Part shown: piece by piece, positions 33,975-41,439 of the stretch
Numbering within the stretch: position 1 is the first letter of the stretch
Layout of the letters: every line of letters begins with the position of its first letter
Source: Pontibacter mucosus
Lineage (GTDB): Bacteria; Bacteroidota; Bacteroidia; Cytophagales; Hymenobacteraceae
DNA length: 64,000 nt
Reading direction: 5' to 3'
Assembly: GCF_003054055.1 (NCBI RefSeq)
Contig: NZ_QBKI01000003.1
Coordinates: 310,001 to 374,000, forward strand
The notes under the pieces: model-generated
What the model was told of the DNA's origin: nothing
Database searches by the model: none
What the model saw: the letters and a program-made list of their open reading frames with translations, nothing else
Made by a program: the position numbers and the translations under genes

Positions 33975-34169
33975 ATGTATAAGAACGTTTTGCAAGCCAT
34001 AGAAGGCATCGAAATATACCCGCTTATCTCGTTTGTCATCTTCTTCCTGTTCTTTCTGGGCCTGATTCTCTATGTCATCCTGATGGACAAGAAGTATGTG
34101 CAAACTATGAGCAGCCTTGCCTGCACCGACGAAAACGAAGACACTACCACTGAATACGCAAGACAATGA
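33975..34169 (+). CDS. ccoQ: Small cbb3 oxidase subunit, CcoQ-like
   Basis: 64 residues with one membrane helix (LISFVIFFLFFLGLILYVIL) followed by DKKYVQTM and a polar acidic tail. Length, topology and position between ccoNO and ccoP fit CcoQ (FixQ), though sequence conservation in that family is low. Its stop overlaps the ccoP start by 4 bases (ATGA), so translation is coupled. The phylum-specific tail SLACTDENEDTTTEYARQ has no known role. Confidence 0.8.
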   Translation: MYKNVLQAIEGIEIYPLISFVIFFLFFLGLILYVILMDKKYVQTMSSLACTDENEDTTTEYARQ

Positions 34170-35368
34170 TCGCTGTAAAGAAAGTACTTGGTAAAGGCAG
34201 TCTGGGCCTGGCGGCCGGGCTGCTGCTGATGGGGGCGTCAAACGCCCAGGCACAGGACGCCGTGGCAGGAAAGGCCGTGTTTGATGCGAACTGCGCCGTG
34301 TGCCACAGCATTGACGCAGACGTGGTTGGTCCGGCGCTGAAGGACGTGCACGAGCGCAGGGGCGATGAGTGGTTGGCCAAGTTCATCTCCAACTCGCAGG
34401 AGATGGTACAAACCGGCGACAAAGACGCAGTAGCGGTGTTTGAGAAGTTCAACAAGGTGCCGATGCCTGCCTTCAACACCTCGCTTTCAGAGGGAGATAT
34501 CAGCAACGTAATAGCATATATAAAAGAGGCTAGCGCTGCGCCAGTTGCTGCAGCTGTTGAAGAGCCAGCTGCAGAGGCCGCTCCTCCTGCTGTAGCCGCT
34601 GAACCGGCCGAGGTAGCCTTCCTGGACCTGCCTCCGGTGCTGCTGTTCACCTTCGCGCTGTCCGCTGCCATTATCGTACTGATGGTGCTGGTGGTCGTGC
34701 TGTTGTTCCGCCTCTTCATTCCAATGCTGGGCGACTCCATCTACGATGAGGACTTCCGCAGCTCCTTTGCTGGCCGGGTGCTGTTCCTGCTGCGCGGCGA
34801 TGCGACAGTAGTGACGGGTAAAGCCAAGGACCACATCCACTCAGACCACGACTTCGACGGCATTCAGGAGTACGACAACGACCTGCCACCATGGTGGAAA
34901 GCCCTTTTCTATGTCACCATCGTGTTTGCGGTGGGCTACATGCTGCATTACCACGTGTTTAAGACAGGCGCACTGCAAACCGAAGAGTATGAAATGGAAA
35001 TGCAACAGGCGGCATTGCTTGCCGCCAAAAATGCCGAAGACCCTAATGCTGAAACCAACTACGAGGTACTGACGGATGCCGCCGCCCTGGAGTCTGGCAA
35101 GAGCATCTACACGGCGAACTGTGCTGCCTGCCACGGCGCAGAGGGCCAGGGTACGGTAGGGCCAAACCTGACAGATGAGTACTGGTTGCACGGTGGCGAT
35201 GTAAACGACATCTTCAAGACAGTGAAGTTTGGTGTGCCGTCCAAAGGCATGGTGCCATGGCAGGGCAAGCTCACCAAAGACCAGATGCTGGAAGTATCCA
35301 GCTACATCCTGAGCCTGCAGGGAACCAACCCGGCAAACGCCAAAGAGCCGCAGGGCGAAAAGATGTAG
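34166..35368 (+). CDS. ccoP: cbb3 oxidase dihaem subunit CcoP with extra N-terminal cytochrome c domain
   Basis: 400 residues in three parts. A signal peptide (ending AQAQ) leads to a periplasmic monohaem cytochrome c domain with CAVCH (43-47) and a PMPAFN Met-ligand motif. An Ala/Pro/Glu-rich linker and a membrane helix (LLFTFALSAAIIVLMVLVVV) follow. Then comes the CcoP/FixP part: HDFDGIQEYDNDLPPWWKAL, a second helix, and a haem domain with CAACH (319-323) and a GMVPW Met ligand. Standard CcoP begins at the HDFDGI region and has both its haems in tandem after the helix; here one haem domain sits in front and one behind. It passes electrons to CcoNO. A terminator follows at 35390. Confidence 0.92.
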   Translation: MIAVKKVLGKGSLGLAAGLLLMGASNAQAQDAVAGKAVFDANCAVCHSIDADVVGPALKDVHERRGDEWLAKFISNSQEMVQTGDKDAVAVFEKFNKVPMPAFNTSLSEGDISNVIAYIKEASAAPVAAAVEEPAAEAAPPAVAAEPAEVAFLDLPPVLLFTFALSAAIIVLMVLVVVLLFRLFIPMLGDSIYDEDFRSSFAGRVLFLLRGDATVVTGKAKDHIHSDHDFDGIQEYDNDLPPWWKALFYVTIVFAVGYMLHYHVFKTGALQTEEYEMEMQQAALLAAKNAEDPNAETNYEVLTDAAALESGKSIYTANCAACHGAEGQGTVGPNLTDEYWLHGGDVNDIFKTVKFGVPSKGMVPWQGKLTKDQMLEVSSYILSLQGTNPANAKEPQGEKM

Positions 35369-35389
35369 TTATTGCATACCCTAAAGTAT

Positions 35390-35436
35390 AAGTATGGCAG
35401 GCCTTTCCCCGGAAAGCGCCTGCCATACTTTTTTAT
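35390..35436 (+). terminator. Strong terminator of ccoNOQP with motif-based stem ends
   Basis: Perfect 13-bp outer stem AAGTATGGCAGGC (35390-35402) and GCCTGCCATACTT (35418-35430), with an inner CTTTCC/GGAAAG pairing, then TTTTTAT. The base of the stem is the AAGTAT motif and its complement, which also supplies the start of the T-tract. Another TATACTT follows at 35434. Confidence 0.92.
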
Positions 35437-35468
35437 ACTTACCTACTGACGATAATCACCTGTGTTCA

Positions 35469-35525
35469 TGACAAAGGTCATCTTTTACCAGTGCCGGAAT
35501 ATGGAATTTTGTAGCAGTAATTTTG
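35469..35525 (+). promoter_or_regulatory. FNR-like box and promoter of ccoG
   Basis: TGAC-AAAG-GTCA (35469-35480), perfect, followed by GAATTTTG (35504-35511) at 29.5 bases from its centre, as at ccoNO. A second box TAATTTTG, a full TAnnTTTG match, lies at 35518-35525. The ccoG start is about 100 bases downstream. Confidence 0.65.
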
Positions 35526-35626
35526 AAGTGCGGAGGATGGTTTTCCGCTGTTATTCACGCATTCAAAATTCAGTCATTCAAAATTAAAAACAGGCAGGAA
35601 TAATATCCGCACAAATTACCACTGCC

Positions 35627-37030
35627 ATGGCAACTAAAGCAAAACCTACCGATGAGTTTCGGGACCACATCTCTACTGTGGATGACCAGGGTAAACGCAT
35701 TTGGGTGTACCCTAAAAAGCCGAAAGGCAAACTATACAACTACCGCAAGTATGTAAGCTACCTGCTGCTGGCACTGCTGTTTGCAGGGCCTTTTATCAAG
35801 ATAAACGGGCTGCCGCTGCTCATGCTCAACGTGGTGGAGCGTAAGTTCGTGATATTCGGGGTGTTGTTCTGGCCGCAGGATTTCTTCATTCTGGTGCTGG
35901 CTTTCCTCACGCTCGTTGTCTTTATCATACTTTTCACGGTGGTGTACGGCCGCGTGTTCTGCGGCTGGGTCTGCCCCCAGACCATCTTCATGGAAATGAT
36001 TTTCCGCCGTATTGAGTATGCCATCGAAGGAGACTATACCAAGCAGCGCGCGCTGGACAAAATGCCTTGGAACACGGAAAAGATTCTGAAGAAAGGCTCC
36101 AAAATCGGGGTTTTTCTGCTGATATCCTTCCTTATCTCCAACCTGTTTCTGGCCTATATCATTGGCATAGACGAACTGAAGAAGGTGATACTGGATGGGC
36201 CGCTGGAGCATAAGGCCGGGTTTGGAGCCCTGCTGCTCTTTACCGGGGTGTTCTTCTGGGTGTTTGCCTGGTTCCGGGAGCAGGTATGTACCATTGTTTG
36301 CCCTTACGGCCGCCTGCAGGGGGTGATGCAGGACAAGAAAACCGTGGTAGTGGCCTACGACTATACCCGTGGCGAACCGCGCGGCAAGCTGCGCAAAAAC
36401 CAGGAGCGCACCGAGGGCGACTGCATCGACTGTAACCAATGCGTGCAGGTTTGCCCTACGGGCATCGATATCCGTAACGGGGCGCAGCAACTCGAGTGCA
36501 TTAACTGCACAGCCTGCATCGACGCCTGTAACGACATTATGCGCATGATCGACAAGCCGGAAGGACTGATACGCTACGAGTCGGAGGAGGCGCTGGAGAC
36601 CGGTAAGAAATGGACTTTCTTTACAAACCGCGTGATGGGCTATACGGCTGTGCTGGCTATACTTCTCACAGCGCTTACCACATTGCTGCTCACCCGCGAC
36701 GAGGCCGAGGCAACCATCCTTCGCACGCCGGGGCAGCTGTACCAGAAAGCGGAGAACGGCCAGATAAAGAACCTCTACAACATCTCCGTAATCAACAAAA
36801 CAAACCACGAGATGCCGCTCACCCTGAAGCTGCTGGACAAGGAGGGCACCATTAAGGTGGTGGGCAACACGCTTATACTTCCGGCACAGGGCATTGTGGA
36901 AGGCGTGTTCTTTGCCGAAATAGCCCAAAAGGAGCTGAAGGGCATGAACTCAGAGATAGAGATTGGGGTGTATAATGGCGAGGAGCTGATTACCTCTACC
37001 GATACCAAGTTTTTGGGGCCGGCCAACTAA
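35627..37030 (+). CDS. ccoG: cbb3 oxidase accessory protein CcoG (ferredoxin-type)
   Basis: 467 residues. Membrane helices of the N-terminal half surround VYGRVFCGWVCPQTIFME, a conserved CcoG/RdxA signature. Two 4Fe-4S motifs follow: CIDCNQCVQVCPTG and CINCTACIDACND. An Ig-like C-terminal domain faces the periplasm (IVEGVFFAEIAQ, FLGPAN end). CcoG reduces Cu(II) to Cu(I) for cbb3 oxidase biogenesis. It heads a second unit ccoG-ccoH-TauE-like under its own FNR-like box. A pair of AAGTATA motifs follows the stop (37033 and 37063). Confidence 0.94.
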   Translation: MATKAKPTDEFRDHISTVDDQGKRIWVYPKKPKGKLYNYRKYVSYLLLALLFAGPFIKINGLPLLMLNVVERKFVIFGVLFWPQDFFILVLAFLTLVVFIILFTVVYGRVFCGWVCPQTIFMEMIFRRIEYAIEGDYTKQRALDKMPWNTEKILKKGSKIGVFLLISFLISNLFLAYIIGIDELKKVILDGPLEHKAGFGALLLFTGVFFWVFAWFREQVCTIVCPYGRLQGVMQDKKTVVVAYDYTRGEPRGKLRKNQERTEGDCIDCNQCVQVCPTGIDIRNGAQQLECINCTACIDACNDIMRMIDKPEGLIRYESEEALETGKKWTFFTNRVMGYTAVLAILLTALTTLLLTRDEAEATILRTPGQLYQKAENGQIKNLYNISVINKTNHEMPLTLKLLDKEGTIKVVGNTLILPAQGIVEGVFFAEIAQKELKGMNSEIEIGVYNGEELITSTDTKFLGPAN

Positions 37031-37082
37031 AGAAGTATAAAACCCTCTTAGAGGGATACAGAAAGTATAAATAAACATCGAG

Positions 37083-37553
37083 ATGAAAACCGCACAAAAA
37101 AATAAAAGCTTCACCCTATGGCCCTACATGATTGTGGTGTGCATGGTGAGCTTTATGGGCTATATAGCGCACTTCGTGTACCAGGCCATGAACCAGGATG
37201 TAGACCTGGTGAGCAAAGATTACTACGCGCAGGAAATAAAGTATCAAGACCAGATTGAGCGCGTACGGCGCACGCAGGCTTTGGGTGATGTGATGCTCAC
37301 CTACAAAGCCGGGGACGAGACTATACTTTTGCAGATGCCGTCTACGTACCAGGGCATGGACTTGAGCGGTAGCATTACGCTGTTTCGCCCATCGGATGAC
37401 AAGCTGGACAAGCAACTACCGCTGCAGCTGGGGCGCGACCACAGCCAGCTGTTGGAGGTAGCCGACCTGGAGAGCGGCCTCTGGAAGGTGCGCGTGAGCT
37501 TCAGCGCCAACAACGAGGATTATTACACCGAGAAAACGATACAAATCAAGTAG
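37083..37553 (+). CDS. ccoH: FixH/CcoH family protein
   Basis: 156 residues. One N-terminal membrane helix (LWPYMIVVCMVSFMGYIAHF) is followed by VYQAMNQDVDLVSKDYYAQE, the FixH signature, and a periplasmic beta-rich domain ending KVRVSFSANNEDYYTEKTIQ. FixH/CcoH contacts CcoNO during assembly of cbb3 oxidase. The next gene starts 2 bases after its stop. The gene order ccoG-ccoH-TauE/SafE-like is the usual one in Bacteroidota. Confidence 0.9.
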   Translation: MKTAQKNKSFTLWPYMIVVCMVSFMGYIAHFVYQAMNQDVDLVSKDYYAQEIKYQDQIERVRRTQALGDVMLTYKAGDETILLQMPSTYQGMDLSGSITLFRPSDDKLDKQLPLQLGRDHSQLLEVADLESGLWKVRVSFSANNEDYYTEKTIQIK

Positions 37554-37555
37554 CC

Positions 37556-38287
37556 ATGGTCTGGGCTGGTTTTCTCTTCGGACTTTTAGGCAGTTTCCAT
37601 TGCGTCGGGATGTGCGGCCCGATAGCCATGGCCTTACCATTTGGCAGGAGCAGCGGCTGGCGCTATTATGCTGGCCGGCTCCTGTACAATGGGGGGCGCT
37701 TGGTTACCTACGCTTTGTTAGGCGCGCTGGCAGGTGCCTTTGGGCAATCGCTACAACTGGCAGGGCTACAGCAGGTAGTCTCCATCATTTCTGGATTGCT
37801 CATACTTTTCTTTCTGGTTGCCCCGGCCGCCTTTAAGGGTAGGGCAGGGGCCCTGCTGGGCACCGACAAAGCCGTGGTCTGGGTGCGTCGCAAGCTGGGC
37901 TACTTCTTCGGCCGCGACAACCTGGGCGCGCTCTTTATGGTAGGGTCGCTGAACGGATTGCTGCCATGCGGCTTTGTGTATATAGCCCTGGCCGGTGCTA
38001 TCAGTGCGCCGGGCATACCGGGTGCCATGCTCTACATGGCCTTGTTTGGCCTGGGTACTTTCCCGCTCATGTTTCTCGTCTCGCTCTCGGGTAAGTTTAT
38101 CAGCCTGAAGCTGCGAGGCACCTTTAACAGAATTGTGCCTTACGTGGGCATGGCGCTGGCTATACTTTTTATAGTGCGTGGTTTAGGGCTGGGCATCCCG
38201 TACATAAGCCCTAAGGTAGTGCAGACATCAGCGCACACAACCGAAATGAGCTGCTGCACCAAACCGGGCACGACCGCACAAAAATGA
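37556..38287 (+). CDS. TauE/SafE-like (DsbD_2) membrane protein of the cco locus
   Basis: 243 residues, about six membrane helices. The opening FGLLGSFHCVGMCGPIAMAL carries the conserved Cys-x-x-x-Cys of the COG2836 family, and GSLNGLLPCGFVYIALAGAI is the second half-signature. Relatives encoded in cbb3 loci are proposed to move copper or reducing equivalents across the inner membrane during oxidase assembly; the sulfite-exporter name is an annotation carry-over. The C-terminal tail MSCCTKPG adds two Cys. The stop codon TGA is the first half-site of an FNR-like box (38285-38296). Confidence 0.87.
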   Translation: MVWAGFLFGLLGSFHCVGMCGPIAMALPFGRSSGWRYYAGRLLYNGGRLVTYALLGALAGAFGQSLQLAGLQQVVSIISGLLILFFLVAPAAFKGRAGALLGTDKAVVWVRRKLGYFFGRDNLGALFMVGSLNGLLPCGFVYIALAGAISAPGIPGAMLYMALFGLGTFPLMFLVSLSGKFISLKLRGTFNRIVPYVGMALAILFIVRGLGLGIPYISPKVVQTSAHTTEMSCCTKPGTTAQK

Positions 38288-38349
38288 CAAAAGTCACCTT
38301 TGCGGCTGACATTGCTCAGCACCTGAAATATTAAGTTGGCGTAATTTTA
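38285..38349 (+). promoter_or_regulatory. FNR-like box and promoter region of the stress-protein gene
   Basis: TGAC-AAAA-GTCA (38285-38296), perfect, overlapping the stop of the preceding gene. TAATTTTA at 38342-38349 is the best -7 candidate (last base deviates); its distance of 51.5 from the palindrome centre differs from the 29.5 seen at ccoNO and ccoG. Confidence 0.55.
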
Positions 38350-38395
38350 CCACAGGTAATTCATCCTGGGCTTAAAAGAGAACACGTCAAGAACT

Positions 38396-39292
38396 ATGAA
38401 GCAACTACTGGTACCTGTACAGTTTGATGATGCGAGCGGGAAGCTGGTTTCGTATGCGGGGTCGCTGGCCAAGGCAATCGGGGCTGAGCTTGTACTGCTC
38501 CACAACACCGGCACCACTACGCTGACCTTTACGCAGCAGAGCCGCGCGATACAGGCACTACGCGCGTTTGCCGATCACCACTTAAACAGGCACGCTCATT
38601 CATGTTATAACCAATTTGAATGTCTGGTAAAGCCTGGGATGCTGCACGAAAGTATAAAAAGCGTGGTGCAGGATTATGCAGTGGATATGGTACTGATGCA
38701 CGCCCTGCCGGTAGCGGAGCATAAGCAGGCAGACAATGACCACGCTGCCGCCATCATGCACCTGGTGGATGTGCCGGTGATGGTACTGCCTGAAGGAAAA
38801 GATTATCAAAAACTGAAGCACCTGGTTTTCGCAACCGATTTCACGGACCGTGACCCGAAGGTACTGCAGCGCATCCTGGCATTTGCCACGCAGGCCAAAA
38901 CAAAACTCACGCTGGTACAGGTGTATACACTGGCAGATAAACCGCAGCTCAGTATCATGAACCAAGCCATGCGGGAAGTGGAGGCGCTGCTCAACAGCAA
39001 GAAGGTAAGCGTAAGGCTGCTGGAGGAAGAGGACGTGCTGGAAGGCATCAGCGACTTCGCAGAACGGGAAAGGGCCGATATGCTGCTAATGGCCACGCAG
39101 GACAATTACCTGATGCAGCGTCTATTTAGCAACACCTACCTGAAAACCAGGGCGTACCATACACAGATTCCATTGCTCACCTTTAGGCAGGTAAAGCGCA
39201 AACCCTGCTCCGGATGCTGCGCCAACTGCAAAAGCAAAACCAAGCAAGAGGTAATTCCGGGTTTAGTGACGCTGGACAATTTTAAAATATAA
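38396..39292 (+). CDS. Universal stress protein, two UspA domains and Cys-rich tail
   Basis: 298 residues, a tandem of two UspA folds (about 1-138 and 140-265). The first begins KQLLVPVQFDDASGKLVSYA, the second LKHLVFATDFTDRDPKVLQR. The Gly-rich nucleotide loop is degenerate (ATQDNYLMQRLFSNTYLK), so ATP binding is uncertain. The protein ends in a tail with four close Cys (C271, C274, C275, C278 in KPCSGCCANCKSK), not part of UspA, possibly a metal or redox site. An FNR-like box upstream suggests low-oxygen induction together with cbb3 oxidase. The lone cNMP-domain gene follows after 48 bases. Confidence 0.88.
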   Translation: MKQLLVPVQFDDASGKLVSYAGSLAKAIGAELVLLHNTGTTTLTFTQQSRAIQALRAFADHHLNRHAHSCYNQFECLVKPGMLHESIKSVVQDYAVDMVLMHALPVAEHKQADNDHAAAIMHLVDVPVMVLPEGKDYQKLKHLVFATDFTDRDPKVLQRILAFATQAKTKLTLVQVYTLADKPQLSIMNQAMREVEALLNSKKVSVRLLEEEDVLEGISDFAERERADMLLMATQDNYLMQRLFSNTYLKTRAYHTQIPLLTFRQVKRKPCSGCCANCKSKTKQEVIPGLVTLDNFKI

Positions 39293-39340
39293 ATGTAAGT
39301 GGCTGTCTGCAAGTAGTTGTGTGTCTTCGCTTATAAGGAA

Positions 39341-39706
39341 ATGCTGAAGAAAGCGATTGAAGAAGGAAAGCTACAGGTACAACAGCGCTGCTTTAGAGCA
39401 GGTGCCTGCCTGTACAGGGTGGGCCAGCCGACGGAGCGTTTTTACCTGCTGCTGCAGGGAGCAGCGACGCTAAGTCTACCAAACCTGCCGCACGACACGC
39501 TTGTAGCGCAGGGAAACTTACTGGGAATTCAGGATCTGCTGAAAGAGCAGCACAGCCACACGGCTATACTTGCTGAAGACGCCCAACTTGTCGTAATACC
39601 GAAGCAGGAGCTGTTGAGAGCCATCCAAGCCATGGCACCCTTGCGGCTGTACCTGATGAGGCTCATGAGCAAACAGCAACACCTGAGCCCCCTGGCATAT
39701 GAATAA
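39341..39706 (+). CDS. Stand-alone cyclic-nucleotide-binding-fold protein without HTH
   Basis: 121 residues from the ATG at 39341; a TTG at 39317 would add 8 residues of poor quality. The central part has the cupin-like roll of the Crp/Fnr sensor domain: FRAGACLYRVGQPTERFYLLLQG, GNLLGIQDLL, AILAEDAQLVVIPKQELLR. The sequence ends after the start of the dimer helix (LRLYLMRLMSKQQ), so no DNA-binding domain follows, and the downstream bases give no continuation. It could be a truncated regulator, or a modulator that pairs with the Fnr-like protein. The phosphate-binding Arg of cAMP receptors is not evident. Confidence 0.7.
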   Translation: MLKKAIEEGKLQVQQRCFRAGACLYRVGQPTERFYLLLQGAATLSLPNLPHDTLVAQGNLLGIQDLLKEQHSHTAILAEDAQLVVIPKQELLRAIQAMAPLRLYLMRLMSKQQHLSPLAYE

Positions 39707-39910
39707 TTAATGGCGATTGATTATACCCTGAAGCGGCCGCATCAGCTTGTCTGGTGTGGCTGCTTCTTTTTTACGCCGGCAAATAGACAAAGACTTCAAC
39801 ATCTGCTTCTTATGGCAGAGCTGCAACGTCGTTTTCTGTACAATTGAGCCAACTTAAACTAGGTGCCCTGGCTATTTTTTTTATTTTTGTAGCTCCTACA
39901 CCACCCAAGT

Positions 39911-41323
39911 ATGCTGCTACAATCCCTTAAAAGACTGCTGAACAACGTGCTGAACATCCAGCACGAAACCGACGAAGAAGGAACAATACGTGAGATAAAC
40001 GATAAAATTCCAATCCGGGGCAATAACACCTGGATGCTGATCTGCTCGGCTGTGCTTGCTTCCATCGGGCTCGATACCGGCTCAGGCGCTGTGATAATCG
40101 GAGCCATGCTTGTCTCCCCGCTTATGTCGCCTATACTGGGTGTAGGGTTGGCGGTAGGCATCAACGACCGGGAAATGCTCATCGACTCGGTAAAGAACCT
40201 GGCCCTGGCCGCTGCCGCAGGGCTGGTGGTTAGCTTTTTATACTTTAGTGTCACGCCGCTTGGGGAGCCCACCAATGAGCTGCTGGCCCGCACCACCCCC
40301 ACTTTGTTAGACGTAGGCGTAGCGTTTTTCGGGGGCGTGGCCGGTATTGTTTCCATTTCCCGCTCCGACAAGTCAAACGCCATTCCGGGGGTAGCCATTG
40401 CCACAGCGTTGATGCCCCCGCTCTGTACGGCAGGCTTCGGACTGGCCGTAGGGCGCTACGATTACTTTTTCGGTGGCTTCTACCTGTTCTTCATCAACGC
40501 CGTCTTTATCAGCCTGGCCACCTACATGATTGTCAAGTACCTGCATTTCCATACCAAGGCATATGTAGACGCAGCCAAGCAAAAGCGTGTGGCACAGGCC
40601 ATGGCCGTGGTTTTAATTATTGTGGTGTTGCCAAGCGTATACTTCCTGTATAACATTTACACCGAAATCAAGACAAAAAAGCAGATTGAGCAGCTGGTTA
40701 TAAACGATTTCACCAAGCGCAACAACGAGATCATCAAGTGGGAGATGCAGACGGAAGACTCGTTAAAGTATGTGAAGATTTACAGCTTAGGCAAGCAGGT
40801 GGATGAAAAGTTGGTAAAGCAGTATGACGCGGTACTTGCCGAAAATGACCTCAGAGATTACCGGGTGAAACTCGTTCAACTGGATATATCGCCGGAAGAG
40901 GTCCAGAAAATAGCCTATGACGTGACCAACAACGTGACACAGGATTTCCTGAAAGCCCTTGAACTGCAGAAACTGCAGGAGCAACGCGCAGACAGTATAC
41001 GCAGGCAGCAGCAGCTGGACTTGCACCTTGCCGCCGACCGCGAGCTAAAGCAGCTTTTCCCGGAGATCCAAAATGTGCAGCTAGGGGACATGATCAGCAC
41101 GACAAACCCAGTAAAGCCTGATACCGTTGCGCTGGTAATGATAGACTGGAGACAGCAGGAGCCATCCGGGCCAGAGAATGCCGGGCAAGGTAAAAAGGCT
41201 GCTCTAAGACCGCCAAAACCGAAGCTGCAGCTCCACCAGATTCAGGAGTATGAAGGCCGCATCAGGGGCTACCTAAGCCAGCGATTGCAGCGCGACTCCG
41301 TGCATGTTATCTCCACTATGTAG
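39911..41323 (+). CDS. DUF389 family membrane protein
   Basis: 470 residues. The DUF389 core is clear: WMLICSAVLASIGLDTGSGA, VIIGAMLVSPLMSPILG, DVGVAFFGGVAGIVSISR and IPGVAIATALMPPLCTAGFG, forming five to six membrane helices (about 40-265). A long soluble C-terminal part follows, with a coiled-coil-like Gln/Arg-rich segment (about 340-375) and a basic tail. The function of DUF389 is unknown; it is often called hydrophobic-domain protein TIGR00341. It is followed by a voltage-gated K+ channel in the same direction, separated by an inverted motif pair. Confidence 0.9.
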   Translation: MLLQSLKRLLNNVLNIQHETDEEGTIREINDKIPIRGNNTWMLICSAVLASIGLDTGSGAVIIGAMLVSPLMSPILGVGLAVGINDREMLIDSVKNLALAAAAGLVVSFLYFSVTPLGEPTNELLARTTPTLLDVGVAFFGGVAGIVSISRSDKSNAIPGVAIATALMPPLCTAGFGLAVGRYDYFFGGFYLFFINAVFISLATYMIVKYLHFHTKAYVDAAKQKRVAQAMAVVLIIVVLPSVYFLYNIYTEIKTKKQIEQLVINDFTKRNNEIIKWEMQTEDSLKYVKIYSLGKQVDEKLVKQYDAVLAENDLRDYRVKLVQLDISPEEVQKIAYDVTNNVTQDFLKALELQKLQEQRADSIRRQQQLDLHLAADRELKQLFPEIQNVQLGDMISTTNPVKPDTVALVMIDWRQQEPSGPENAGQGKKAALRPPKPKLQLHQIQEYEGRIRGYLSQRLQRDSVHVISTM

Positions 41324-41358
41324 TTTGACAATAAGATTTTATGATTTGTAGTTTAACT

Positions 41359-41377
41359 TATACTTTAAGCAAGTATA
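41359..41377 (+). terminator. Inverted AAGTATA pair, possible weak terminator
   Basis: TATACTT (41359-41365) and AAGTATA (41371-41377) form a 7-bp stem with a 5-base loop, 36 bases after the DUF389 stop. A/T-only stems are weak, and no T-run follows. Confidence 0.4.
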
Positions 41378-41439
41378 GGTGTCTGTGTAGCTTTGCCGCT
41401 AGCCAACCGTATATCCTTTGATTAGATCCCGAATAGCCA

